A stretch of 56,140 bases of DNA from positions 1-56,140 of the forward strand of contig NZ_JAMTDX010000111.1 in assembly GCF_023806625.1 (NCBI RefSeq), read 5' to 3'. Below, in pieces: positions 1 to 9,700 of the stretch. The stretch's first letter is position 1. Every line of letters starts with the position of its first letter. The notes under the pieces are model-generated. The model did no database searches. It was given only the letters and a program-made list of their open reading frames with translations, and was not told the origin of the DNA. The position numbers and the translations under genes were made by a program. The DNA is from Accumulibacter sp. (GTDB lineage: Bacteria > Pseudomonadota > Gammaproteobacteria > Burkholderiales > Rhodocyclaceae).

Positions 1-397
1 CACCCCGGCAGGCTCGCCACGTGAGCTTGCTGAACATTGTGGCTAATCAAGAAACACCATGCCTCGTGGCGTCCATTTTTCGGGTACCCGATCACGCTTG
101 ACAGCGGACGCTTGCCCCTTACAATCTCCATGGCTGAGCCATGTCACGATCAGCGCGATCGTCGGGGGGAGCGGTGTCGACCGCTCGGCCGTCTACGGCC
201 TGTCATGGGTCGCGCACCCGGCGCCGGGCGCTCGCACGATGCCGCGCTGGTAGCCGGTTACCCAGAGGTTCCTGTCTCGTCGACGAAGCGATCCGCGAGT
301 TCGCCGTCGCGCACAGCGACGAGAAGCATCGCGGCCAGCAGGCGCTGGTCAAGGGGGCCTGGGAAGGACGAGGCGAAGTGCAGGTGGAAGGTAATCC
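1..397. other. Upstream region of the SulP gene, no confident gene
   Basis: I find no convincing gene in this stretch. It holds one good sigma70 promoter (98-125) and would give the transporter a 5' leader of about 265 bases. One short reading frame on the plus strand (about 283-446, ending inside the transporter start) looks faintly like the C-terminus of a DUF2252-type protein, with an FAVAHSDEKHRGQQALVKG stretch. This resemblance is weak and I do not call it a gene. Confidence 0.4.
98..125 (+). promoter_or_regulatory. Sigma70 promoter upstream of the SulP gene
   Basis: A perfect TTGACA -35 hexamer (98-103) is followed after a 16-base spacer by a TACAAT -10 hexamer (120-125). It is the best sigma70 match I saw in the window. 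The next gene on this strand is the SulP transporter at 398. Confidence 0.65.
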
Positions 398-2158
398 GTG
401 GGTTCGACCACAGATACGGAAAACGCTCGACCCGCCCGCGCGCTGAGGCGCCAAGGCCCGGTGGACGGCTGGCGTGCAGTTTTTCCGCCGGCACGGTGGC
501 TCGCCTCGTATCAGAAGGAGTGGTTGGCGAACGACGCGATCGCCGGCGTCACGCTGGCGGCCTACGGCATTCCGGTGTCGCTCGCCTACGCCTCGCTCGC
601 CGGGCTGCCGCCGCAGTGCGGCATCTACTGCTATCTGGTCGGCGGCCTTTTCTACGCGCTATTCGGCTCGTCGTGCCAGCTGGCGATCGGTCCCACTTCA
701 GCGATCTCGATGCTGGTCGGCGTCACGATCGCTGGCATGGCACAGGGTGATCCGGGACGCTGGGCGTCGATTGCGGCGCTGGCAGCGCTGGTCGTCGCCG
801 CGATGTGCGTGCTGGCGTGGCTGTTTCGCCTGAGTTCGCTGGTCAACTTCATCAGCGAAACCATCCTCCTCGGTTTCAAGGCCGGTGCAGCACTGACGAT
901 CGCAATGACGCAGTTGCCCAAGCTGTTCGGCGTCGAGGGTGGTGGGCACGGCTTCTTCGGATCCATCGTCACCCTGGCCGGCCAGTTCCCCGATACCAAC
1001 TTTGCGGTGCTCGCTTTCGGTCTTGCCGCGATGGTCGTGCTCCTGCTGGGAGAGAAATTCCTGCCCGGACGCCCAATCGCACTCTTCGTGGTGGTGATCT
1101 CGATTCTCGTGATGTCGGTGACCCCGCTCGGCGAACTCGGATTCAGGATAGTCGGCGCGTTGCCGCAGGGCCTGCCCGATTTCAAACTACCGGACTTGCG
1201 GGTACGCGACGTGGACGGGGTGATCCCGCTGGCGTTCGCGTGCCTGTTGCTGGCCTACGTGGAAAGCGTTTCCGCCGCCCGCGCGCTGGCGCAGGCGCGC
1301 GGCTACGAGATCGATGCGCGCCAGGAACTTCTCGGTCTGGGCGCCGCAAATCTGGCGGCGGCGCTATTCCAGGCCTACCCGGTGGCCGGAGGCCTTTCGC
1401 AGTCGTCGGTGAACGATAAGGCTGGCGCCAGGACGCCGCTCGCGCTCGTTTTCGCCTCGGTGACGATAGGCCTTTGCCTGCTGTATCTGACCGGGATGCT
1501 GCACAACCTGCCAAACGTGGTTCTCGCGGCGATCGTGCTGGTTGCCGTCAAGGGATTGATCAGTATCGGCGAACTGCGCCACCTGTGGTGGGTGAGCCGT
1601 TTCGAATTCGGCGTCTCGATGGTCGCTTTCGCCGGCGTGCTGGTGCTTGGCATTCTTAAGGGCGTGATCGTGTCGGTCCTGGTGTCACTCCTGTTGCTCA
1701 TCCGGCGCGCTGCGCATCCGCATGTGGCCTTCCTTGGCCAGATCCCCGGCAGCCGGCTTTACTCCGACATCGAGCGCAACCCGGACAACGCGCCCGTCCC
1801 GGGTGCACTGTTGTTCCGCGTCGAGTCCTCCCTGTTTTACTTCAACGCCGAGCACGTGCGTGAGGCGGTCTGGCAGAGGATCCGCTCAACATCGGAATCG
1901 CTGACCCTGGCGGTCTGCGATCTGTCCAGTTCACCCGCTGTGGATCTGGCCGGCGCGAGAATGCTGGCGACGTTGCACGCGGAGCTTGAGGCGGGTGGCA
2001 TTCGCCTGCGGCTGGTGGCGGCACATGCGGCAGTGCGCGACATCCTGCGCGCCGAAGGACTCGATAAAAGCATCGGCCACTTCGGTCGCCAGAACACCAT
2101 GGCGGATATCATCGACGAGTTCCAGGGGAGGACGGGGAAAACAGCCCCCGCGACCTGA
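398..2158 (+). CDS. SulP family anion transporter with C-terminal STAS domain
   Basis: This is an inner-membrane SLC26/SulP anion transporter of 586 residues, a normal length for the family. The substrate could be sulfate, bicarbonate or a dicarboxylate and cannot be decided from sequence alone. The N-terminal two thirds is a series of hydrophobic segments, including the conserved early block around GIPVSLAYASLAGLPPQCG. A cytoplasmic STAS domain occupies about residues 465-570. I take the GTG at 398 as the start because a GGAAGG ribosome-binding site lies 7 bases upstream and the protein begins with a short hydrophilic tail, as expected. It stands alone, with a transposase remnant downstream. 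Bicarbonate uptake would fit the Calvin-cycle genes at the far end of the window, but that is speculation. Confidence 0.9.
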   Translation: MGSTTDTENARPARALRRQGPVDGWRAVFPPARWLASYQKEWLANDAIAGVTLAAYGIPVSLAYASLAGLPPQCGIYCYLVGGLFYALFGSSCQLAIGPTSAISMLVGVTIAGMAQGDPGRWASIAALAALVVAAMCVLAWLFRLSSLVNFISETILLGFKAGAALTIAMTQLPKLFGVEGGGHGFFGSIVTLAGQFPDTNFAVLAFGLAAMVVLLLGEKFLPGRPIALFVVVISILVMSVTPLGELGFRIVGALPQGLPDFKLPDLRVRDVDGVIPLAFACLLLAYVESVSAARALAQARGYEIDARQELLGLGAANLAAALFQAYPVAGGLSQSSVNDKAGARTPLALVFASVTIGLCLLYLTGMLHNLPNVVLAAIVLVAVKGLISIGELRHLWWVSRFEFGVSMVAFAGVLVLGILKGVIVSVLVSLLLLIRRAAHPHVAFLGQIPGSRLYSDIERNPDNAPVPGALLFRVESSLFYFNAEHVREAVWQRIRSTSESLTLAVCDLSSSPAVDLAGARMLATLHAELEAGGIRLRLVAAHAAVRDILRAEGLDKSIGHFGRQNTMADIIDEFQGRTGKTAPAT

Positions 2159-2267
2159 CAGCGTTGGCTTGGCCCATCTTTGGCGCCCCCCACAGAACCT
2201 ATCGCTGAATCAGGCACTTGAGAGCCAATGAAGCATCGAGTGGCACGACAGGGGCGTCGGTTCGGAT

Positions 2268-2983
2268 TCAGGTGATCAGTTTCTTCGTTCCTCCTGGTGT
2301 GGGGCTGATGCGGAGCGCGCGATAGGTCGCCATGAGATCGGGTTTGGCGACAGTGGCTTTGCGGACAGGCAGCGAGCGGCCGTCGCGCTGGCTGAAGGCT
2401 CCTTCGACCGTCCGCGCCTGGCCTGGCGATTCGCGCCGGCGGCGCCTGCGAAGCAGGTGTTGATCAGATCGGTGACCGTCTCCTGCAGGTCAAAGAGCGT
2501 CCGGACGCGACTGAACAAGCGTGTCTCGATCGCCTCGCGATGCTTCATCAGCACATCCGATGCGCGGTACAGACGCCGGTGCGACCTCGACAGAAAGTCC
2601 AGCTCCAGCAATTCCCCGAGGGCGCTGCATGGCTGCAGCCAGTTCCAGGTGGCCAGCTCCGAGCCCGGATGGCCCATTCGCCCAATCACATTGCCGATGA
2701 TCGTCGCCCGCAGGACGCCATTGACTCCCAGGTCCTTCAACGTCTCGATCAAGCCCAGCTCGGTCAACGCATGCAGACCGACGTGCTCCACACCGACCGA
2801 CCGAGGTTGCGTCATTTGCAGCGAGTCGACATCGACGTCCCGAAAGTCCGCCGGTGGGCCAGGCTCGCCCGCTGCACTCCCCACCGGACCCATCGCCGCC
2901 GCGCCCTCCGCCGGCACCCGCGCGACGAGTTGGGCGTGGTCACGCTGGGCCGCGCCCTCGATCGCCTCTTCTCCGAAGAGCAC
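2268..2983 (-). pseudogene. Internally deleted transposase remnant (IS1634-like)
   Basis: The minus strand encodes a recognisable N-terminal part of an IS1634/IS4-type transposase: PRSVGVEHVGLHALTELG, VIGRMGHPGSELATWNWL and a decayed form (TDLINTCFAG) of the family's usual DLTNTYFEG. After RRGRSKE the frame changes. The other frame then shows the C-terminal end of the same kind of protein, KPDLMATYRALRISPTPGG followed by TKKLIT and a stop at 2268. The central catalytic part, usually around 300 residues, is missing. The two ends are therefore joined by a deletion, and no active transposase can be made. I could not identify clear terminal inverted repeats. Confidence 0.8.
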
Positions 2984-3210
2984 CCAACATGCGGATCTGG
3001 TGTTAAGGATCAGCGAGAGCTTCGACCGAGAAAGCGGATCGAGGAATCCGTCATGGCAGGGTCACCTGTCCACGCCGCAATCACATCGCCAGGCACTGCT
3101 GGAAGCGCCGGGGTTGACGCTGGAATGCCCTTCCGGAGAGGAGGAGTGCTTGCTGGCCCCACCCTTTCCCGGCTGGCCCTCGTTGCGCACCAGACGGAGT
3201 AAGCCCCAGA

Positions 3211-3380
3211 GAAAGCGCGGAACTCATCGGGGCGGTGTGCCAGCGCGAGAAAGACGTTGGGGACGAACCCGGCCTTCTCCTGCACCTCGATGTTGCGGCT
3301 GCGCACAGCCTCGGGCATGTCTTCGAGCGCGGGAGCGGGAAGCGACTGATCGGCGAGTCTATTGCCATCTCCGTGGTCAT
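3211..3380 (-). pseudogene. Truncated, frameshifted AhpD/carboxymuconolactone decarboxylase-like fragment
   Basis: On the minus strand a start at 3380 reads MTTEMAIDSPISRFPLP, and a second frame continues ALEDMPEAVRSRN and GFVPNVFLALAHRPDEFRAF. Together these match the first 60 or so residues of a peroxidase-related AhpD-like enzyme. The two halves lie in different frames: one G is missing at about 3329-3333 (CCGCGCTC where CCGGCGCTC is expected). Homology stops at 3211, before the CxxC active-site region, and runs into unrelated sequence beside the transposase remnant. The gene is dead. The decay is probably tied to the neighbouring insertion and deletion event. Confidence 0.75.
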
Positions 3381-3524
3381 CGGGGTTCGGATCGTGGCAT
3401 GACACACAAAGCCCGCAGCCGGCAAAGCGGACTGCCACCGGAGAATGGCAGTTTCACGGGTGCGAAACGGGGTAGACTAGAAATTTAGACGACCCGCCCG
3501 GCCAAACCAAAGACGCCACCGTCC

Positions 3525-4979
3525 ATGCGAACCCTGATCGTGCTTTTCCTGCTGCTCTTCCTCGGCGGTTGCGCCAGCCGCCCGGTCAATCCGCCAATCA
3601 CCGAGGCCGACCCGAAAGCGGGTTATCGTTTCCAGGTACGACAAGCGCATGCCAAGGAGAAGGAAAACCTGGTCGTTCTCGCCTTCTCGGGCGGCGGCAC
3701 GCGCGCCGCAGCATTTTCTTACGGCGTCCTCGAGTTCCTCCGCCGTACCGAAGTGGTGGGACAGCAGGGCCAGACTGTCCGCCTGCTCGATGCCGTCGAC
3801 GTCATCACCGGCGTCTCGGGTGGCAGCTTCACTGCGCTCGCCTACGGCCTCTACGGCGACCGGTTGTTTGCCGAGTACGAACAACGTTTTCTGAAGCGCG
3901 ACGTGCAGGGCGAGATCATCGCCCGTACCTTCAGTCCGAGAAACTGGGGCAACCTCTGGTCGCTGGGCTGGGGTCGTTCCGAACTGGCAGCCGAACTGTA
4001 CGACGAGATCCTCTTCAACGGTGCCACCTTCGGCGATCTGGATCGTGGTGCTGGGCCGTTGATCCTGGCGTCAGCGACCGATATTTCGAGCGGTGCCCGT
4101 TTCGTCTTCCAGCAGAACACCTTTGATGTCATCTGCTCGGACCTCAATGCAGTCCGCTTGTCGCGGGCCGCCGCCGCGTCTTCCGCGGTGCCGGTGGTGC
4201 TCTCGCCGGTGACGATCAACAACTACGGCGGCACCTGCCATACGCAGTTGCCCGAGTGGATGAAAGTGTTCCTCGACACTGCCGATCCGCCGCGACCGGC
4301 GGCGCGGGCGATCCGTTCGCTGCGCGACCTGCAGGCCTTCGGCGACAGTGTCCGTCGACCCTACCTGCATCTCGTCGACGGCGGTGTCTCGGACAACGTT
4401 GGCATGCGCGCAGCGCTCGATGCGCTCGAGATCTCGCAGGCCCTGCACGAGGTGGGTCTACCAACGCCGCTCGATGGTGTGCGCCGGGTGATCGTCTTCA
4501 TCGTCAACTCGCTTTCCTCGCCGCCGACCGACTGGGACGAATCCGAGAGCCCGCCGGGGACCCTCAGCATCCTGCTGAAATCGGCGGGAGTGCCGATCGA
4601 CCGCTATTCGTATGAAGCAGTCGAACTGCTACGGGACATGGCGGCGCGCTGGCAGACCTTTCGCCTGATCGGCAATTCGGCGGCCATGGCCACCAACAAG
4701 GATCCGGCAGTGGCCGCGGCACTGCGCGTTCCGGACGCCGAGATCTATGCCATCGACGTGTCGTTTTCGGCGCTGAGGGACAAGGAGGAATTCGCCTATC
4801 TCAACGAACAGCCGACTTCATTCGTGCTGCCCGCCGAAGCCGTCGATCGCCTGCGCGCGGCGGCCGGACAGATCATCATGGACTCGGCGGAATTCCAGCG
4901 GTTGCTGCGCGACATCGGCGCGAGAATCGTCGCGGAGCCGCAGCGCCCGCCGACGGCAGCAGAGGTGAGATCGAAGTAG
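3525..4979 (+). CDS. Patatin-like phospholipase, predicted lipoprotein
   Basis: The 484-residue protein starts with a lipoprotein signal (hydrophobic stretch, then LGGC with Cys16), so it should be exported and lipid-anchored. The patatin elements are complete and in order: oxyanion-hole glycines GGGTR at residues 56-60, the nucleophile elbow GVSGG with Ser98, and the catalytic dyad partner in DGG at residues 285-287. The predicted activity is acyl-ester hydrolysis of phospholipids or lysophospholipids in the envelope. A TAGACT -10-like hexamer lies at 3473-3478, giving a short leader, but there is no good -35. It faces comEC convergently and has no operon partner, so its physiological substrate is unknown. 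Confidence 0.85.
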   Translation: MRTLIVLFLLLFLGGCASRPVNPPITEADPKAGYRFQVRQAHAKEKENLVVLAFSGGGTRAAAFSYGVLEFLRRTEVVGQQGQTVRLLDAVDVITGVSGGSFTALAYGLYGDRLFAEYEQRFLKRDVQGEIIARTFSPRNWGNLWSLGWGRSELAAELYDEILFNGATFGDLDRGAGPLILASATDISSGARFVFQQNTFDVICSDLNAVRLSRAAAASSAVPVVLSPVTINNYGGTCHTQLPEWMKVFLDTADPPRPAARAIRSLRDLQAFGDSVRRPYLHLVDGGVSDNVGMRAALDALEISQALHEVGLPTPLDGVRRVIVFIVNSLSSPPTDWDESESPPGTLSILLKSAGVPIDRYSYEAVELLRDMAARWQTFRLIGNSAAMATNKDPAVAAALRVPDAEIYAIDVSFSALRDKEEFAYLNEQPTSFVLPAEAVDRLRAAAGQIIMDSAEFQRLLRDIGARIVAEPQRPPTAAEVRSK

Positions 4980-5042
4980 GACGGCCGCTCGCGGGCGAGC
5001 CGTCGGCGGTCCCGCCGCAGCGCCGAGGAGTACGAACGCGCC

Positions 5043-5070
5043 GGGGGTCAGGGTCAGGTCTTGAGTTTTG
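5043..5070. repeat. Short GGTCA-type intergenic repeat
   Basis: The 156-base gap between the convergent patatin-like gene and comEC contains two GGTCA units followed by GGTCTTGAGTTTTG. I remember this motif (in reverse, AAAACTCAAGACCTGACC) as a frequent dispersed repeat in environmental proteobacteria, often near REP-associated tyrosine transposases. Only one copy is visible in this window, so the repeat nature rests on memory. A short GC hairpin (GCTCGC/GCGAGC, 4987-5000) follows the patatin stop and could help termination. Confidence 0.35.
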
Positions 5071-5135
5071 CCTCCGGCCCGCGGCACGCCCTTCGCTGCC
5101 TTTGCCGAGCGGCGCCTGGCGCGGCATCGCTTGGC

Positions 5136-7472
5136 TCACTGGCCGTGCCAATATCGCCGATACTCGCTGCGGTGGGACGACAGCGCCGGTCCTTCGGCGC
5201 CCAGTCTGATGCGCACCGCGCCGTCGCGATCGGTCCGCCAGACGCGGCTGGTGGCGTAGCGTTCGACGACGTCGGCTCGCGGATGCTGGAAGCGGTTGAG
5301 GTAACCGACCGGGATGACCGCCTCGCGGGCACTGACGGCGGCGACGAAGTCGGGGGTCGATGAGGTTCCGCTGCCGTGATGCGGCACGAGCAGCACGTCG
5401 CTCTTCAGCTGCGGTCGCGCCCGGGCGAGCAGGGCCTGCTCGTCCCGTGCCTCGATGTCGGAGGTCAACAGGATGCTGCCGGCGGCGATGGCGATGCGCA
5501 GCACGCAACTCATGTTGTTGGTCTTGGCGGCGTCGCGCTCGTAATCGCCGGCAGCCGGATGGAGAACGGCGAAGTGGACGCCATCCCACAGCCACTCCTG
5601 CCCGGCGAAGCAGCGCTCGGGCTGCAGCTCGGGAACCGAGGATAGCCTGCGCGCGACGGGCAGGGTTTCCTCGATGGCCATCGTCCCGCCCGAGTGGTCC
5701 TTGTCGCGATGCGTGACGAGCAGGGTGTCGATCGCCCTGACGCCGTGTGCGCGCAGGTAGGGAACGATGATCCGCTGTCCGGCGTCCGACTCGGCGCTGT
5801 ACAGCGGGCCGGTGTCGTAGAGCAGCGTGTGTCGCGCGGTGCGCACGACGACCGCGAGGCCCTGCCCAACGTCGAGGACATCGACCCAGGCCTCGTCCGG
5901 CGCCGGGCGGGCCGCGGGCCAGGACAGGGCCGGGAGCAGCATGCAAAGGCCGAGCCAGCGGGCCGGGAAACCGCGCGGCAGCAGCAGCCAGATCACCCCG
6001 ACGACGGCCAGCAAGGTGGCCAGATCTGGCGGTGCCGGCTGTTCCCAGATCGGCCAGACGGCGAGCCATTCAAGGAAGGCCATCAGCCCGCTGACCAGCC
6101 AGTGATCGAGATGCAGCAGCGGCGGCCAGGGGATGGCCACGAAGATCAGCGCGATCGGCGCGACGAGCAGGCTGACCAGCGGAATGGCCACGGCATTGGC
6201 CAGTGGCGAGACCAGCGAAAACTGCTGGAAGAGCAGCAGCAGCAGCGGTAGCGTGCCGATCGTTACGGCCCACTGTGTCGAGCCCCAACTGGCCAGCATC
6301 GCTCGCCAGCCGCGTGCGGCACCGATCTGCGGCGTACCGACGAAGAAGAGGACGCCGACGGCGGTAAACGAAAGCCAGAAGCCTGGCGAGAGCACCGCCC
6401 AGGGATCGATCAGCAGGACCAGCAGCAGCGCGAGCAGCAGGCTGCGGCTGACGCCGAAGTTGCGGCCGGACCAAAGGGCGAGTGCGACGACGCTGAGCAT
6501 GTACAGCGTACGCTGCGTCGGTACGGCAAAGCCGGCGAGCAACGAGTAGGCGAGGGCCGCCAGCCAGCCGGCCGCGACTGCGGCTTTCGGTGCGGGAAGG
6601 TAGAGCATCGCCCGTTCGCTGCGCCGCCAGATCCACCCGGCCAGGCTGGCGAAGAGCGCGGCGACCATGGTCACGTGCAGCCCGGAGATGCTCATCAGGT
6701 GGGTGACGCCGGTTTGCCGGAAGAGCCGCCACTGGTCGCCGGGGATCGACTGCTGGTCGCCGACGGCGAGCGCGACGAGAATCCCGGTGTAGGGCGAGTC
6801 GCCAAGCACCTCGTAGAACGACTGACGGAAGTGGTCGCGCAGGCGCTCGATCAGATAGGCCGGCGCCGGAACCAGGTCGTCGAGGCGTTCGGCGATCGCC
6901 TGTGGCCGGACGTAGCCGGTCGCTCGCAATCCGCGTTCGAACAGCCAGGCTTCGTAGTCGAATCCATAAGGGTTGGCGTTGCCGTGCGGGCGCTTGAGGC
7001 GGACGGTGAATCGCCAGCGCTCGGCCGGGCGGATCTTGAGTCCGTCGCGCCACTCGTCGTCGAGCGATCCCCGGTACCAGGAGAGCATGATCCGCCGCGG
7101 GAGTCGGGCGCCCGGCGTGTCGACGCGTTCGACGGTGAATTCGAAGCGCTCGCCGCGCTCGAAGACGTGCGGCAGCGCCGCAACGACGCCGACGATCTGC
7201 ACGTCGCGACTCTCCCAGGCGGCTTCGAGTCGATCGTCGAGGCGCTGTTCCGCGCGCAGCACCGCCCAGGCAAAACCGAGCAGCGCGCAGCCGGCCAGCG
7301 ACAGCGCCAGACAGCCGACCGACTGCACGCGTCCGGCAGTCGGTCGCTGCCGCACCAGCCAGAGCAGACCGGCAGCGGCGAGCAGGACGACAAGCGGCGG
7401 CCAGTCGGGTAGCGCCGGCTGCATCTGCAGCGCACCGATGCCGAGGGAAAAAGCGATGATCCGACTGCGCAA
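5136..7472 (-). CDS. comEC: DNA internalization competence protein ComEC/Rec2
   Basis: The 778-residue protein has the standard three-part ComEC layout. An N-terminal region with membrane segments and an OB-like domain covers residues 1-200. A polytopic competence domain covers about 200-480, including the LMSISGLHVTMVAALFASL block. A metallo-beta-lactamase-like domain completes it, with THRDKDHSGG near residue 586. It forms the inner-membrane channel through which single-stranded DNA enters during natural transformation. The start is TTG at 7472, with a GGGAAGGG purine run about 9-16 bases upstream; no better ATG is seen. It lies downstream of the split chemoreceptor on the same strand, separated by 129 bases with a small hairpin. 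No other competence gene is present here. Confidence 0.95.
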   Translation of the reverse strand: MRSRIIAFSLGIGALQMQPALPDWPPLVVLLAAAGLLWLVRQRPTAGRVQSVGCLALSLAGCALLGFAWAVLRAEQRLDDRLEAAWESRDVQIVGVVAALPHVFERGERFEFTVERVDTPGARLPRRIMLSWYRGSLDDEWRDGLKIRPAERWRFTVRLKRPHGNANPYGFDYEAWLFERGLRATGYVRPQAIAERLDDLVPAPAYLIERLRDHFRQSFYEVLGDSPYTGILVALAVGDQQSIPGDQWRLFRQTGVTHLMSISGLHVTMVAALFASLAGWIWRRSERAMLYLPAPKAAVAAGWLAALAYSLLAGFAVPTQRTLYMLSVVALALWSGRNFGVSRSLLLALLLVLLIDPWAVLSPGFWLSFTAVGVLFFVGTPQIGAARGWRAMLASWGSTQWAVTIGTLPLLLLLFQQFSLVSPLANAVAIPLVSLLVAPIALIFVAIPWPPLLHLDHWLVSGLMAFLEWLAVWPIWEQPAPPDLATLLAVVGVIWLLLPRGFPARWLGLCMLLPALSWPAARPAPDEAWVDVLDVGQGLAVVVRTARHTLLYDTGPLYSAESDAGQRIIVPYLRAHGVRAIDTLLVTHRDKDHSGGTMAIEETLPVARRLSSVPELQPERCFAGQEWLWDGVHFAVLHPAAGDYERDAAKTNNMSCVLRIAIAAGSILLTSDIEARDEQALLARARPQLKSDVLLVPHHGSGTSSTPDFVAAVSAREAVIPVGYLNRFQHPRADVVERYATSRVWRTDRDGAVRIRLGAEGPALSSHRSEYRRYWHGQ

Positions 7473-7506
7473 GCTGACTTACCCTTCCCGATCCGCGTCG
7501 CCCGGC

Positions 7507-7529
7507 GCGACAAAGCGACGATTTGTCGC
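7507..7529. other. Hairpin between chemoreceptor and comEC
   Basis: GCGACAAA (7507-7514) and TTTGTCGC (7522-7529) form a perfect 8-bp stem with a 7-base loop. It sits in the 129-base gap after the chemoreceptor stop and before the comEC start (minus strand). It lacks a T-run, so it could be a weak terminator or an mRNA-stability element. Confidence 0.4.
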
Positions 7530-7601
7530 CCGGAGGTGCCGTTCTGTGCCCGGAGGCCGTCGACCCGTGAAGTAACGGGCAGGGCGCTTCCTGTCAAGCC
7601 C

Positions 7602-8945
7602 TCAGCGGAGCCGAAAGCGGCGGACTTCGGCCTCGAGGCTCTCGGAAAGGTGCTGCAGCTGCGCGGCCGTCGCGGCATTCTCGGCGACCGCCCCGCGGTT
7701 GTCTTCGGCCATCCGGGCGACGGTCTCGACGTTGCGCGCGATTTCGGCGCTGGCCACGCTGTGCGCGTGCAGCGCAGCGGTGATCTGGGCGACCCGGTCG
7801 ACGACCTGGGCTGCGTTGCCGCCGATCTCGCCGATCGCCCGTCCGGCCTGGGTGGCCAGCGCGACCCCGTCGGCCACGCGGCTGACGCCGAGGGTCATGC
7901 TCGCCACCGCTTCACGCGTCCCGTCCTGAATCGCATCGATCATCGCGGCGATCTCCCTCGTCGAGCGCGTGGTCCGCTCGGCCAGCTTGCGTACTTCATC
8001 GGCGACGACGGCGAAGCCTCTTCCCGACTCGCCGGCGCGCGCTGCCTCGATGGCCGCATTGAGCGCCAGCAGGCCGGTCTGGTCGGCAATGTCCTTGATC
8101 ACGTTGACGATCGCCGAGATCTTGTCCGAGCGCGCGCCGAGGTCGGCGATGATCCTCGCCGAGCCGTTGACGACGTCGGCGATGCGCTCGATCTCGCCGA
8201 CGACGTCGCCGACGACCCGGCCACCGTCGGTCGACAGGGTGCCGGCACGGATCGCGATCTGGTTGGCGTCCTGCGCGCTGCCCGACAGGCGCTCGACGGC
8301 CGTGCGCATCTCGTCGATCGCCGTGGCCATGGTCGCTGCCGAGTCGCTCTGCCGCTCGCTGCCGCTGCGGATGTTCGCCGCCGATCCGGCGAGCGCCCTG
8401 GTCGCTTCGAGGACCTCGCGTGCTCCCCGATGGACGTTCTCGATCAGCCCGCGGAAAGCGAGGACCATCTCGTTGAGGCCGTCGCCGACGAGTTTCAGTT
8501 CGTCACGCGTGCCAAGATCGACATGCACGTTGAGATCGCCGGTGGCAATGGTCCGCGTGTTTTCGGCGAGGCGATTGATGCTGCCGATGGTCGCGTAGTA
8601 GAGCCCGACCGATACGTAGGCATAGAGCAGGAGGATTCCCGCGGAAAGCGCAAAGCTCAGCACGAGCTTGCGCGTCGCGTTGTCGATCCGCTGCTGGAGG
8701 AGCTGTCCGAGCGTCGGGAAGAGCGTCTCGAACATTTCCTGGTACCCTTTCTCGAGCGACGCGGTGGTCAGCGCGAAGTACTCGCCCGGCGGCGTCGCGT
8801 AGGTTCCCGAAAGGATGTCCTGGTTGACCAGCGCGGTCATCCTTGCGGTCGCCGAGCCCATGTCACCGATCGACGCTTCGAGCCGAGTGCGCAGATCGGG
8901 GTTGTGGTGCGATGTCCGCTCGAGATTGCGCCGCAGACTATCCAC
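7602..8945 (-). pseudogene. Methyl-accepting chemotaxis protein, C-terminal part of a frameshifted gene
   Basis: This frame carries the second half of a methyl-accepting chemotaxis protein: end of the sensor region, a second membrane segment (about residues 93-116), a HAMP linker, and the full cytoplasmic signalling domain. The conserved tip [20 protein letters not shown] lies near residue 285. The first half is in another frame (8938-9618). The two frames overlap by eight bases, GTGGATAG, where the GTG could start this part and the TAG ends the other. A single extra base near 8946 would restore one continuous receptor of about 670 residues. The signalling domain looks intact, so the lesion is recent, a sequencing error, or bridged by reinitiation. 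Confidence 0.8.
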
Positions 8946-9618
8946 TGCGACGTTCGGCGAGAAGGACGGTGAACTCGACCTGCTGATCGAGCACGAGCGG
9001 CTGCTTGCGGTTCAGCACGCCGGTGCCGAGGGCGCGCAGCTGGCCCATGCGCTCGATCGCCGTCGGCGACTTGTCGACCGCCGTGTCGATCAGGTAGGTG
9101 GTGTCGATGTCGGGGTCGTTGGTCAGCGCGTAGGCGTCGGCGACCTCGCCCTGGAGGGCGAGCAGGTCATCGATCAGCTGCGTGTGGGCGCGGAAGTTCT
9201 CGCGGGCGATCAGGTCGAGTCCGTCCTTCTGGATCGACGCCCAGCTCTCCCTGGCCCTCTTCCAGTTTGTCGATTCCTGCAGTCCCTCGCCGAGCAGCGA
9301 CTCGACTACGGCGAACGATTCGCTCACCTGGTGCTCGCGGGCTGCGCGCTGTCCCTTCATCTCTTCGTTGCCGCTGAGCACGCCCGACGAGAGGCCGCGA
9401 TGGATCTGCAGGTTCTGGACGAGACGGGCGATCGGCTTGATCGCCTCGACTCCGGACAGCTCGCGCTGCGAGCTGTCGATCACCCGATGCAGGCTCTGGT
9501 AGAGACTCAGCAGCAGGATGGCGATGGCCACCAGCGCCAGGACGCCCATGATCGCGAACTTCCTCGGGTAGGTAACGCGATTGAGCAGGGTGATCGCCGG
9601 CGTAAACACGGCTTTCAT
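8938..9618 (-). pseudogene. Methyl-accepting chemotaxis protein, N-terminal sensor part of a frameshifted gene
   Basis: This frame encodes the N-terminal membrane segment (about residues 23-45) and most of a long, mainly helical periplasmic sensor region. It ends at TAG (8938-8940) after LLAERRSG. Related receptors continue without a break into a NLEKTGRYNP-like segment. Here that segment ([10 protein letters not shown]) is found in the neighbouring frame, so the gene is split by a one-base indel. Without the second membrane helix and the signalling domain this fragment cannot signal on its own. The ligand is unknown. It is located downstream of lolD on the same strand with an 82-base gap. 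Confidence 0.75.
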
Positions 9619-9700
9619 GTGCGGAGTCCTCCGGTGGGTTCGGCAGTGCCCTTATCGGCTGGCTGGTCGGCGACTTGAGCATGCCCGTCGCCCTCGGGTG

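Noticed and set aside
2457-3488. A 343-codon open frame on the plus strand across the transposase remnant
   Set aside because: It is antisense to recognisable transposase and AhpD-like sequences and shows no motif.
7536-8972. A 478-codon open frame on the plus strand across the chemoreceptor
   Set aside because: It is antisense to a clearly recognisable signalling domain, has a low-complexity Arg/Asp/Gly-rich composition and no family; it is a by-product of high GC.
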